From the NCBI RefSeq assembly GCF_032062135.1, contig NC_092858.1:129439327-129503326 (forward strand): 64,000 nt of DNA, given 5' to 3'. Under the pieces are notes generated by a model. It was not told the origin of the DNA. It saw only the letters and a list, made by a program, of their open reading frames with translations, and did no database searches. This document shows positions 24,801 to 38,900 of this stretch, piece after piece. Source of the stretch: Pyxicephalus adspersus. Its lineage: Eukaryota > Chordata > Amphibia > Anura > Pyxicephalidae. Within the stretch, counting starts at the first letter, position 1. Every line of letters starts with the position of its first letter. Made by a program: the position numbers and the translations under genes.

Positions 24801-27800
24801 TGTCGGACCACAGGTTTTCTCTAATCAGCAGGGCTCCCACAGGGTTGCCAGATTACTTGACCTCCTTTTTTTAGAAAATGAATGCTTTACACTGTACATG
24901 TGGACTTCTTCAATATGGTTACTTGAGACTGAATAAACAACTGGGTAAGTGCATTAATGGGAAGGGTCAATAGGGTTCCACAGTATAATTGGCTAACATC
25001 CTACGATGGGGCATTAGTGGGCAGCCAAACATAGGACCCATTGGATGCAATATTGGCCCCAGACTACATTTAGGTGAGTGATACAAAGAAAACTGTAATC
25101 ATACATGATTTGGTTCTGTTGTCTTTTAATTTTTTGGAAGATCAAGGGGGAACTGAGTAAACTAATAGGCAGAGTAGAAAACCTATTTATTCACACATGC
25201 AAAGGCTTAGAGTGCTCCATATTTTATTACCTGCTGATAAATTTCAGCCAGGATTACTCTGTGCTAGAACTGATACCATGCTGTTCTTTTGACATGCAGT
25301 CCTGTTCATAATGCTGTGTTCCACTATTTTCAAATTTTGGGAAAGTAGCATCACAAAGATTGTTCCCTGCATATAACAAATGTATCCCCAGCTGGCATTA
25401 ACTTGAAGAAATGCACAATATAACATGTAATCCCACAAGATTAGCTTGTATCAGAGTCTCTATGAAATACGCCTGCTAAGTAAACTAAGAAATCCTTTCT
25501 GTAGCTCCTACAATAGGAAGAAAAAAGACGTACAAAAATTGGTTTCCTTATTTTTATAGATGATTCTCAAAATCTTTACATATAGTAACTAAAAAAATAT
25601 GATCTAAAAATGACTAAATATCACATAATTTAAAGAAGGAGTCATTTGATTGCTTTCTTACAAGCTTAAAACAAACTCCCATTTTCCAAACTATAGTAAA
25701 TTGTTCCATATTATTGGTAACCATATACATGTTCAGTGTGAGATTAATGTCCAGACATCAGGACCCACTGCAACCAAACATTTATTTTTGGTAGAATAGG
25801 AATACTGTGGAAACAATGTAAGGTCTGTGGATTAGCTCAGGCCGCAGCCAGCACGCTTCCCACCAAAAGGATGTAACAGACATTAGAAGACTTTATAGGG
25901 ATAACAAAAAAAACAGCTTCTTTTCAGCAACCCAGGGGGGAAAATAATTGTAATTCTCCATAAATCAAACAAACTCAAATCAGCATCAACAGCTTCCCAT
26001 GTAACAGCAACACCACGTCTTAGCTTGATTCCCCCCACCAAGCTTGTTTGCAGGCCACTTCCTCTAATTCTACTCCTCCCTCCCTCTTGCACACACCTGA
26101 GCCCTTATGGGATTCCCACCTTCCTGCTGGGCAGGTGCAACTCCTGGTGTGTGACTCCTTTCCCAACACACTAGTTTAAAGGGACCAGTGTCCATATATA
26201 TGGGAAATGTACCTTCCGTCCAAGATCCCCCCCTTCGATCGTGTACAATACATATGTTCCAAAGGCAAAGTGAAAAATTATGAAACAATCAAAAAACTTC
26301 TAATTTGGAAGAAAAACCGCTCATAATGCTAAATGTTTAAAGTATTAAAGAATTCATGGAAAGTGTAAGTAAATCCCATAGTTTCTTTAAAAAAATAAAC
26401 CAAAACTTTTAATACAACAAATGAATACAAAATCATCCAAAACATTAAATTAATGACCAGTATATAAATATTTTGACTCAATTTGCAAAAAATCATCTTT
26501 GGGTTATCCCTTCTGAAAATACACTTGGATTACAGTATACTTTATGCCTATACTTTCAGTTTTGTTTTTTTGCTAGAAAATAGATAAAACATGTTACTTT
26601 TATTTTTCATTGATTGACTTTGGAGATACTTTGCTGAAGCCCAAGAAAAAGGAATCTCTTGAAGGATATTTTTGTTTCTGTGATAGCTAAAGGTTTTGGA
26701 TCTTTCTCTTCCAATGCCAGTAAGTTTCCTAGCAGAGACTTGGAGCGGCATTTAAAGAGACAGCCTTGAAAGCCTGGTAAGCAGTATGTGTTCTCAGTCA
26801 GTTCTAAGACGGAACATTTGGCCACCATGCCCTGCTAAACGTTGGCCCTTTGTTCAGATAGAGACTGGGTATACAAGGAGGATAGACCGAAGAACAGGAG
26901 ATAAGAATTCCAGATTTGATGTCTTTTAATTTTTTACTTCCTAAAAACCAATCGTTTTCTGGTAATTAAAGGGTTCCCTTCGTCAAGGTTTGGAGCTGTT
27001 GAATAAAATATATACTGGACTAAAAAAATTGGTGAATAGTATGATAGCTCGAGATGCTTTCTCCATGTGCTGGTTCATGCCCTGTCCTATAGAGCTCATA
27101 GGAGTTTAAAAAGAAATGTCTCCAAAGGAAATCCTTTCTTAGAAAGTTGTCACAAAACCAAGTGTCACCATTGCAAAATTTACTTCATTGGAAAAAATAA
27201 CAATTGCACAGCTTTGTATTTGTAAACTGACCATTTTAAAGAGAAAATTATCATAGGATAAAATACCAAACTGAGTTTAAAATAACTACTGCCTCTTAGT
27301 GAGTTTACTCTGTTGGATGTTATCAGATCATACCCTTCATTATCCACATGAAATGTTAAGGATATGCAAGCCAGATGTACTGCAGCTGATGCTTATGTTC
27401 AAGGCTGGAATACATTTGGCATGCATAATAAGAAATCTTTTGTTTAGCAGGCCATCCCGGATTATGAATTTCCTTGCAGTTCTATTAGTAAAAGTAAGCG
27501 TCCAGAATTTATCCTCTAGGATTATTGACATGTTATATCACATTACACAAATCTGTGCTTTTTGAAGGCCCAAACCCTTTGTTAATATGTTTATTCAGCC
27601 ACTTTCCTATTTACAAAAGCTCACATTTATCTAGCTGTCATAAACATTTTTTGGGATGTTGCCATCAAAGGTCCATGAAGGCATGTTCAGTAGGTTCAGC
27701 AGTTGTGCTGAGTCGGGTCCTTAGATTTGGTAGATGAGATTTTATCTTTTTAGAAATTAGAATGGATTAATATCTGGCAATTGGTAGAACACTACATTCT

Positions 27801-28630
27801 TTTTTTTAAATAGAATAAAGCGTTTAGCTGTTGAAAGATTAACAGTGACACTTGTTTTTTTTTTTTTGAAGATATACTTCTTGAAAGTTTATTTTAGATA
27901 CATTTACAGCATGCCACCAGATCACCATATATTTGTAGTTTAAACCCAGTGGACATGATGTTATATCTGCTACACCATTACTAGTTCCAATGGCAGTCAT
28001 TTGAATTCAGTTTAGGGTTTGTTGGCATAAAAAAGGGAACTTAATGAATCACATATAGACTACTGAGGAAGTTATCAGTGCACAACAGTTGTGGCAAGAT
28101 CAACAGGAATTTTATCAAATCTATCAAGCATATTTTGCAAAACTCTTTCAGTGGTATATTTATTAGACTGCATGAACCAAAATACATGTTCATTGTTGGA
28201 GTTTACATACACTGTAATCTGGTAGTAAAGGGAACCCTCCAAAATGACATGATTTATGTTTTTTTTAATTATTTCTAATGTATATTCAGTTACATGTGAA
28301 GTTGTAGTGGGTATACGTTATTGTTTTATGTGTCTGTGTTACTTTACATAGCATTTGTGCCTTATATTCTCAGATACCCCTTGGTGCTCTCCCATAAAAG
28401 TTAAAAATGGTCATGCTACCTGTACAAGTCCTTCCCGATCCTATTATAAAACTGTGAAAGGGACTCGGTGCAACATCCACTGTCAGAAAGGCTTTGAACT
28501 AAGCGGGGCATCTCAAGTTATCTGCCAGGCAGATAAACGCTGGTCCGGAAAGTACGTATGTAAGCGTAAGTATCCTGTTTCCACTTTTTGTGTTGTACTA
28601 GTTCCTTTTTTTTCTCCCAAGTTTTCATGG

Positions 28631-28673
<43 letters not shown>

Positions 28674-29464
28674 TGTGTTATAGTGTTATATATTTGTTTT
28701 ATTTCTACTAATTTAGATTTTAGAATTTGTGTAACCCATAATACCCAAAAATCAATTATTTTCGTTACTTCAAGTAATTACTTTCGTCTTCAAGTTTATT
28801 TCCTTTTCTTAATGGTAAATGACACTTCATTTATTTCCCTATGCTTAGAAAAAAGATGTCAAACTCTCACAATGCCAGTAAATGGAGGGTTTAAATGTAC
28901 AGATGGAGCATATTTCAACTCCAAATGTGAATATTATTGCTCACCTGGCTACCAGCTGAAAGGGGACAGAGTTGTAACCTGCATGGACAGCAAAAACTGG
29001 AGTGGGAGACCTGCAACTTGTGTAGGTAAGTCAATTAAATACAGTTCAAGCAATGATTTAATTAATGAAGAGATGAGATGGTATAAAGGAAAATTCACTA
29101 GACATAAATAAATGTATGCAAACATTTCCTAATGTTTAAAAGTAGAACTTCATCATATTAGTTCATTTCTCTGTCATTCTGCTCTCTCCTCCTCCCAGCA
29201 CATGAGCACTGTGGCACCGTTGACTAATGCTGTTTCTTTGTGTCCCAGTATAAGCTCTGCTGAATAGAGGACAAGCTGATAGGATGTCAAATATTTTCTT
29301 GTATTAATTAATACAATTCTATATTAGTTAGTGGCTTCCCAATCTGCCTGGTATCTAGTTTTAATTTTTTGTTTAAAATATCAACGCAATTATTAGGTTA
29401 TAATTAAAAATCTTATTTTATAGGATATACCTGACACCACTAAAGTAGGCCATGATTACAGCAA

Positions 29465-29507
<43 letters not shown>

Positions 29508-32500
29508 ACAAACATCTTCCTACCTTGTCTTACTTCTTGGATCCAAAAGCAAGGAGACACATTTTTTAGGCTATTGAAAGTTCAAGAAAGCCTCCGGGAT
29601 AAAATGCTATATCCGCTAATGTGCAGGTATAGTCACGTCATGTGTTCGATGGCGGATAATTTACAGGACGTGGTAGACAGCATATCTTCTATAATGTTCG
29701 GTGTTAGTCAGAGCCTGTCAGGTCATTTCCAGAGAGATTTATGGTCCTCCAGCAAATTGTCTAGTTCTTCAGATTTTACTGCTTCTTCCTCTTCAGTCTA
29801 CAGTAAATTACAGGAGAAGGATTTCATCATCTATTATACTGTATATAGTCAACGTACTGCTGTCTCTTCTTTTAATGTGAGTTCTAGATATTGGAAGTGT
29901 TATAGTAAAGCAGTGGTTAATGTTGTGATCACATCTGCAAAAAAAATATATTTCAGAATTTTTTTTAATGACTCCACTTAGTTTATTTTAGTTAAATAAT
30001 AACTGATCCACTATCAAATAAAATATGTCTTATAAAATAACAACCTATTGCACTTTATATTTTACATAATTCCAGGCATAGTTTTTATTCTGTTGGAAAA
30101 CCCTGTGGACAGTTTAGAAGAAATCAGTGTAAATTACAACTACAATATTGGAGGGTTTTACATGAACAGGTGACCTATTCCCAGCATTGGCAATGAAAAG
30201 AGGAGAATAATTGTATTTATTAGTCCAAGGGAAATTTAATTCCATTCCTAGGTATTCTTTGTGAAATAATGGGGCAGTGCATGAATGCATCAAGATTTAA
30301 GTTAAACGATGAGGCTGCCTGAATGGCCCAACGAAAAGAGGATAATAAACTAATATACTTTATATACTTTACATTTCCCATCAGTTATAAAGGGGACTGA
30401 TTTGGGGGTTGATTGGTTACCGATTAATCTTTACTCTGCAACATGAATATTCCTTAAATTTGGAGAAAACAATAAAACTGTGCTCACTTTAATTAACTAA
30501 TCATTTGCAGGGAAATATCCTTTATTTCCTACGCACATTGGTCATTTGAAGTGACAACAGCCTAACTTTACTAGCATTCACTTTACCGAGTAAGCATGCC
30601 TCCTGCAAAGTGAACATTCACTGTATTAAGTGACTTACCTAGCCTACTTCTCTTTGTACTTAAGTAGTAAATCAGCTACAGTAACATTTATAGCCCTTAT
30701 ATATTACACCCAGTCTGAAAGCATGCTGAAATATAAATGAATAAGATTTCAAATTATTGTAGAGAGATTACTGGATGAAAAACTCTGAATAAATGTTATT
30801 GGTTATTGTATTGTGCATTGCTTTGTCCAGGACTTTTCCTAGTTAAATGCTGCATTTCAGTTTAAATTAAGAGAAATTAAATGACTGCTTGTAGTACTAT
30901 AGAATTACCACTAGATGGTAGTACAAACATTGGTTTCTCCTGCAGCAACATCAGCTGTTCATCATGGTCATAAAATGCAGCTATAAAAATAAAGTTTGTG
31001 GATGTGATTTTTTTTCCAGCTGTAGTAAAAGTGTGCCATTTATATTGTATTGTTTATTCATTTATTTTGTTGTTCATTCAGTGATAAAATGAAATACAAT
31101 TTTTGTGAAAACTGACCTCTGCTTGCATTACTGCACTTCACACAGCATATGGGAAAAAATTCTGCACTGCGGAGATGAAAACTGATGGAGCTGCTAAAAG
31201 ATGGCTTGTGTGTGTTCTTGGTCTGAAAAGTCTCATGAAAGACTAACTGATTTGTGCAGGGAAATATTTTTCAGTGGTCTTAAGAGATTTTTTTAATGTA
31301 AACCAGTATCAATTTACAAATTTATAGAGCTACAACGTTGATAATAATCTTTTAAGAGATGTAACAACTTGCTGGTGATCACTTCTAAAATGGCTATTAC
31401 TTTATAGTCATAGCTATTGATTACCAAACCAGTGGTACAAATGGTTTGTTGTTCAGTATTGCAGTTGTAACTTTTAGCAATCAATTACCCATGGCTAAAG
31501 CATTGTGTGATTAGGGGAAATTGATCATCGGCTGAATATAAATGTCAAAAGCATTCGTTGTGGAGCACTAAGAATGTAAAAGAAGGCATCAACATTTAAC
31601 TTTAATTGTAAAACTGGAGACTGGCCTTGAAATGTGCCCCTTTAGAATTTATGGAGAGGATACACTTTCATTAGTGAAGCTGGGTGATCCAGCAAACCTG
31701 GAATGGATTTCTAAAACGTAATATGCTATTTGTTAGCAAAAGTTTTCAGTCCTAGTACAGATCCATTTCAGGTTTGCTGGATACCTCAGGTTCACTGATG
31801 AAATTTTATACTTTTCAGCCTTGGTGTCAATAAAATTACCCCGAGAGTCACAAAATGCTCATTGTAGGGAACTGCACAGACTTGCTTTTTGCATTGTATT
31901 ACTTAATAGGCCAATGTATAGTTATCATTCGTCAGCTTCCTCACTGATGATTCTGTATTCATCGTCATGCATATCTTGTATTACCTGACATTTGTGTGAT
32001 GTCTTTGCAGATTTAGAGCCACCAAGGATTCAGTGTCCAAGTGTAAAGGAGAAAATAGCAGAGCCTAATAAACTGACTGCGAGAGTTTTCTGGGACACTC
32101 CTGAGGGACGGGACACAGCAGATGGAATTTTAACAGAGTAAGCTTGCTGGGAAAAAAAATTCATTATTTGTGACTGACTCCATTGGAATTCAATATTCAT
32201 AGCACAAAGGGCAACATTAAAAGAAACTAAATTAGCAGTAAATGACTAAAAAGCTATTTTCATGTGTACAAAGGTATCCTCCAAATACCATAATAGACAC
32301 CATTCACATAGAGAGGGATTAAACCCAGTTTTATTACTAAAATTATTAACTGCTATTTAGATTTCTTAGAAGCTGCACTTGAACATCCTGTACTGTTGTA
32401 ATTGCTTTCTGTATTGTTGAGCCTTTTGTAATCTTTTAAAGTTGTTTAAAAATTATCTAATTCAACCATCTGGCTTATTTAAAAAGTCAGTAACCAAGCA

Positions 32501-35500
32501 TTTCTTGATCCTTTTATTATTTTATTTATTTATTTTTTTTTGCTTTATTGAAGAGCAAGGAAGTTGACATATACATTATTCTTGACCTTTTTAACATGGG
32601 GGAACCCTTGAAATAACCGTTCAGGTCTTCACCGTACCCCTGCTGTAATTACTATATCTACAGATCACAGTACATTAGTGTGGTGGACCATTAGGAAGAA
32701 TGTCACCTTTACAGATAGACCAGGGGTGTCAAACTCAAATACACAGTGGGCCAAAATTAAAAACTTAGACAAAGTCGCGGGCCAAACTTAAAAATTAAGT
32801 AGCACCGCTACTTCAATTCCCTGCCTCTATAAAACAGTCCAATGCGGGGCCACGCATAGGCAGAGAGGCCGCTGGTCTTTAGAATGATGCGGGGAATTGT
32901 GGTAGCGGCGCTATTTCACCTAAACTGACCTGAGATGCACAAATTGCTTATTGTTCAAGGACCCCCAGCAACCTCTGGAAAAGCTCTAGGGAACCCTGGT
33001 TTAGAAATTTTTTAGTAACCTCCTAGTTATTTTTTTGAACTGACATTGGCATACACAAATGTTTCTTTTTAGTGGTATCACCAGAAAACATTGAGGGAAA
33101 AGCCCCCCATGAAGAAACATTGGACCATTTCCATGAAAAATAGAAATGCTATTTACTTTAAAGATTTTTTTTAATTTCCTGTTTAGTTCCATCATTGATT
33201 TACGAAGTAAAATAAAATCACCCCGGTGGAACATGAACAGTGAAATAACCTGATAAGTGTTTTACGTCTTCTCTACTCTATCCCCCCGCCCAGTGCCCGT
33301 ACATATCCTTTGTTATCATCCAACATCTTCTATTGTTCCTCTAATAAGCAAATACCAAAATCCATTAGAAATATTAGACTTGGCTGCACTCATTCCACCT
33401 GTGCTCCACTGCTGGTTATCATATTGGTGGTATAGGCATATTAGATGTTTCGGGTTCCTTTATTACTCTGCATGGAAACTAATATATAAAAAACAAACAA
33501 ATATATATATATATATATATATATAAAGGTGCATGGCCCATTGAAAAGTAAATGCCAATTTATTGGAATTAATGGTATTTTCTTTATTGTATCTGTCCAC
33601 TACTCACAGCTCACAACTTTTTATGATCAGATGTGAACTGAATCTGAAGGGCATTCAGCATCGAAAGAGCCGGATTTTTTATGTTCTAGTTGGTAACGTT
33701 ACTTTGATGTGTTGGTATATATCATTTGAAAGTGCCCAATCTGAATTTTGATTGCTTTCTAACCTTGAAAAATGATTGGAAGAGCCAATCTCATACACGT
33801 GTTTTAGCACTTCCAATTGGAGTATCAGTTGGATTGGCCAGTCAAATGCAAAACAACATCACATTGATTTAATTGAAATAGACATAATGGAAATCAAGCA
33901 AATTGTTTCCTGATATTTGTTTTTAATTTATATTCATTCAAACCAGTTAAAATAAAACGACTAGTGAATGTACAGCTTATGTCCTTTTTTTCTCTTTTTC
34001 ACAATAAGTGTAATATCTAGTTTATGGGTATGACGAATTCTAAAACAAAGGGGTTCAATGCAAGCAGAGACAAGACTACCTGTAGAAGATTAGTATGAAG
34101 TATAGAAGTATTATATGCAGAGACGTGTGAAATGTATTTTGTCTATATAAACAATCAGTAGGGGTGTTTCTGGGTTTATCTATTGATCTCATGCTATGCC
34201 GAGTTCTGGAATAAAGGTGATATTCAACCACATATTTTTATATTTAATAAAGCAATGTTCAGAGTGCGGTAATCCAAACCAACAATCCAATATTTTCTAT
34301 AGCTTTCAATATAGTAGAATGTATTTTCCTACGGAGATAAACAGATGTTCCAGTCAGAATGTAATATTTCAATACTTAGACCCTACATGTATTTTACAAG
34401 GTGTATTGCTTAAAATATGTTGTTGTTTTTTTTTAGATATGCTGCCCCAGCTACACTTAAATAATCACATTCTTTTGTACAAGCTCCACCTCTTGTGTCA
34501 TGCAATTATTTCTATGTAAATTAATTCTAGAATATGGAGCTGGAGGCAGCATGCTGTTTTCTTTTATTTGCCTGCTACATTTAATTATACAGACTAAATA
34601 ATAACACACAATAATAAATAATAAACACACAATAAATAATAGACATGGTTTACTAAATTATAGCAACATTCAGACTCATCTCTCTAAAACATGCATCCAT
34701 TTCCCTCATTTATTTCTCTTGATGAAGGTATTGATATTTGTATATACCCCATGTGTATGTCATGGTTCCAACGTTTTTAATATCAGAACAAAATATGACC
34801 CTAAAGCAGGTTCTAAAATTATTTAAGCACTCCGGCCTTTGCAGCGCTCGGTCCTAGGTTCGAATCCAAGCCAGGACACTATTCGCATGGAGTTTGCAGG
34901 TTCTCCCTGTGTCTGCGTGGGTTTCCTCCGGGTACTCTGGTTTCCTTCCACATCCCAAAAACATGCAGTAAGGTTAATTGGCTTCCCCCTAAAAATTGAC
35001 CTTAGACTACATTATGAGCATATGACTATAGTAGGGACATTAGATTGTGAGCTCCTTTGAGGGACAGATAGTGACATGACTCCGGACTTTGTACAGCGCT
35101 GCGTAATATGATGGCACTATATAAATACTGTAAAATAATAATAAAAATAAAATAATAATAACCTCCCACTACACTCGGAGTCCACTCGGTCAGGATTTAT
35201 ATAACGATCATGTATCGAAATATATATACCGAAACCATGTGTGAAGAGCATTTCTCCTGCAACCCTTCCAACCAAGCCATATTTGTTCAGTCTTTTTCTA
35301 ATTGTACTGTTATGAACTTTAACATTTAACATGCTGAGGCCTTTTACATCAGATCTGTAGCTTGTAGCATTGGGGTACATTTCTAGAACTTTGGGAAAGA
35401 TTGGCAACTGCCTTCAATGTTTTCTACCAGTGAAAAATCTTTATAACTGTAGAATGATGGATTTCTTGGATTGTTTGGAAATTACCTTATAAACCTTTCT

Positions 35501-35886
35501 AAGTTAATGGGCAGCAATGGTTTCTCTAAGATCATTGCTGATGTCTTTCCCCCTTGGCATCGAGTTAACACACACCTGAATGCTCCAGATTAACAGCACC
35601 TGACTGTTACTCTTTTTATCCCAACACAAGTGGTAAGGGTGTACTGAATTTTTTACACACTTCTGTTACATGTTGATTTAGTTTTGTTTAATTACTGATG
35701 ACACAGTGTAATATGGTATGTGTTTGTGTTCACCTGAAATTTGTATTTACCTAATTTTACGACCTGTTCAGGACTAGAAGATTTTTTTGAATGTTCTGAT
35801 ACATTAAACCATGAGTTGAGAGAGGGTGTACTTTCTTTTTCTCATAACAGTATATATTACTGGAAGCAGATATATGTACTAAAATA

Positions 35887-35922
<36 letters not shown>

Positions 35923-38900
35923 CAGTGTACAAAATTATCTTATGACCCAATGTTCGGCTTCTCACCCAACTGTATACCTTACCCTTTCATACATCATTTT
36001 GTAATATGGTAATCAGCATCTGAAAACTTCATACCTTTACAATAATAACCTCTGTTTACAAATGGAAAAAACATGACTCAGTGCTTTATTCGGTAAATGA
36101 CTATTAAAGCCAGTACATTTTTCTTGCAGACAGAAATTCTTGTAAAGGCAAGATAATAACATTACCACTTCACAGCCTGCAGTTTTTCATTGCATTTGTG
36201 TTCTAGGGCACATTAATAGGATAGACAAGTTGATTATGCTGACTCTTTTCTTACAGTGTGACATTAAAAGGCTTGCCATCGGGGTCAGAATTCCCAGAAG
36301 GAGACCACAGAATCCAGTACACTGTGTATGACAGAGCAGAGAACAAAGCATCATGTAAATTTAATGTGCGAGTCAGAGGTATGTAAACATGGGAATAGTC
36401 GTTTTTGTAAGCAGATATAAGCTAATGATCCAAAAATGAAGGAGAGCTATTTTGTCTCTCATTTGTTTTACAATACAATAAATCATTTGATGGTAACAGT
36501 GGTGCCATACAATATAGATAATTAAGTGCATTTGAATGGACATAATTTAATATCATCAGTTCAGTACACAATATTACAACCCTAATACCCTTAGGATCTT
36601 GCAATATGGTTTAGAAATAGACAAACATATACACACTGGGAGGTGTTTTAAGTCCTATAGAGATAATAAATGAATACAGTACATAGATATACTCATATAA
36701 ATATAATCATATACAAAAAAAGTCCATAAATGTTTCAGATGCTAGCCAGAATTTAAAATATGAAGGCTTTGACCTCATGGGAAATGATTACTTATACAGG
36801 TAGTCCCTGAGAGACTTCCCACATACAGATGACTCCTAGATACGAACTGGACTTCCCTGCTCGCTGGTCTGTAGGACAGGGGCTTGATGGGGCAGAGGGA
36901 GGCGGTTTGCATGTCTTGCAGAAGAAGTCCTTTGGTTGTAACTCTTTAATGACCAAGACAAACTCTGCAGTTGTTTCTTTTTGCATATCAAAGCACAGCT
37001 TGCTCCAGAAGTTAATGAATGTCTAAGCTCCATAAAGTTTTTTCTTTGTTTGTGATGTACTCACAGTGATGATTTTTTACAGTAATTTACACCATGCTGC
37101 TTAATAATATGTTGAGACAAACATCTGTCCTAATTGCATGTATTAAAATAATGTATCTGTTCCGACTGATGACAGCCATAGTTATCACTATGGTGATAAC
37201 TATGGTTGCCCAATAACATTGCAGGTTTCAGTTCTTAGGCTGTTTGTATTCTAATAAATGGAACGGAATGTTACCTCCGTTTTTATTTATAATATTTCTG
37301 GCCTCTGATAGTTCACTTAGCAGAAAGATTAGCTTTACATACGAGCACATCAGATTTTAGCAAGTGAAGCTATGTCATCTCTCTAAGTTTAATTATATTT
37401 TAACAATATTGTGCAACCTTTTATAATGAAAGCAAAGGAGCAGATTTATGATATAACGGGCCTGATTTATTAAAGCTCTCCAAGACTAGCGAGGATACAC
37501 TTTCATCAGTGAAGTTGGGTGACATAGTAAGCTTGGAATGGATCAGGTCCGGGATTGAAAACTTTTGCGAACAAATAGCAAATTTCTTTTAGGAAATGCA
37601 TTCCAGGTTTGCTGGATCACCCAGCTTTACAGAAAGTGTATCCTCTCCAGTCTTGGAAAGCTTTAATAAATCAGGCCCAGTGAGCAGTTGATATGTAGAC
37701 TTTAATAAAAAATTAACTTCTTTTCATAGCGGTTATGTTTTTTTTAAGATAAGGGTATTAGTTAAGGTTCACTAACAATGTAATGCAAATACCAGACACA
37801 ATATGCAGCTTGTTAGTGTAACTGTGGGATGTTATCCTATTATTCTCAGGCTGTTGACAGGGTAGCCGTGCTTTATCCTCCAGTGGCTCGTAGGATTAAC
37901 TGTGAAGTGCAGCTATTGAATCAATCAGCTCATTCTCCTTTATTCACAATGCATTTCAGTAATATACACAGTGACAGCAGTTGCCTGTTAATGATTGCAA
38001 TACAAAACAGCCTGCTTTACCTATTAAGACAGTAAAGGGTAGTAAAACATTTATTGTGCACCTGCCATATGACATCTGAGACTTTATTCCATAACTTTTG
38101 TAACCCGTGTTACCCGACTTACATACACATTCAACTTAAGAACAAACCTACAGTCCCTAACTCTTATGTATCCCGGGGACTACCTGTACATAGGTGATTT
38201 CCTTCTCTACAATACATAGGATCTTAGATGTTTTTATCGGTGTGATTTTCCAGATTTTGTATATGTTTAGAAACATTCCATGCTTAATACAAAATTTGCT
38301 TTTCTTCTCCCAAGTCAGGCGCTGTACTAAGCTAAATGCCCCGGAGAATGGGTACATTAAATGTTCTGGAGCTGGTGATAACTATGGTGCAACCTGTGAG
38401 TATTTTTGTGTCGGTGGTTATGAACTTCAAGGAAGTCCAGCTCGTGTGTGCCAGTTTAACTCGGAATGGACAGGGTCAGAGCCAACATGTTCCTGTAAGT
38501 AGATCATTTTTTTTTTACAACTTAGAGTTATGCAGTGGCCAGCAACACTATGATCACTATATATTGCTGTTTACTTATTTGGATAGGACCAATATAATTT
38601 AGGGTCCTTTTATCAATTAACTGTTCTTATTAGTCCCTGCCCCAGGGGAACCCCCAAGCTATTATCTATATTTCAGTTATTTAGATAAATGACTCAGAAC
38701 GTTATGAGTTATCAAGAACTGATAAACTATTCTACTACATGTACTGAACTTTTGTATCTTCTATTTGTTGATTAGGTGACTTCTATGTAAGTATGTGTTA
38801 TATATAATAGTAATTTTTGATACAATTACTATCATTTATCATGGAATATATCAGTTATGTTTTTTTTAAATAATGGCAAATTCTGAGATAAAAAGCCATA

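Larger units (their letters stand above)
29026..32010. other. SRPX intron 4
   Basis: 3.0 kb. It holds a TA microsatellite (29467-29504), an unexplained 408-nt open frame on the + strand (29574-29981) and a MITE copy (31649-31828). No exon is recognised. Confidence 0.5.
36797..38186. mobile_element. mariner-like TIR-bounded segment, 1.39 kb
   Basis: The left end CAGGTAGTCCCTGAG and the right end CCCGGGGACTACCTG are inverted and flanked by TA (36795-36796 and 38187-38188). ACAGGTAGTCCCCGGG ends are typical of a TA-specific family in frogs and reptiles. The length is like a full mariner, but no transposase frame is present. It contains the left copy of the 0.9 kb duplication and a second MITE (37458-37678). 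The two ends may instead belong to two separate copies. Confidence 0.5.

Noticed and set aside
28355..29111. Long + strand open frames of 118 and 142 codons read as stand-alone genes
   Set aside because: They are SRPX exons 3 and 4 extended into flanking introns; the first runs into Ile/Tyr codons of a TA repeat after the true donor.
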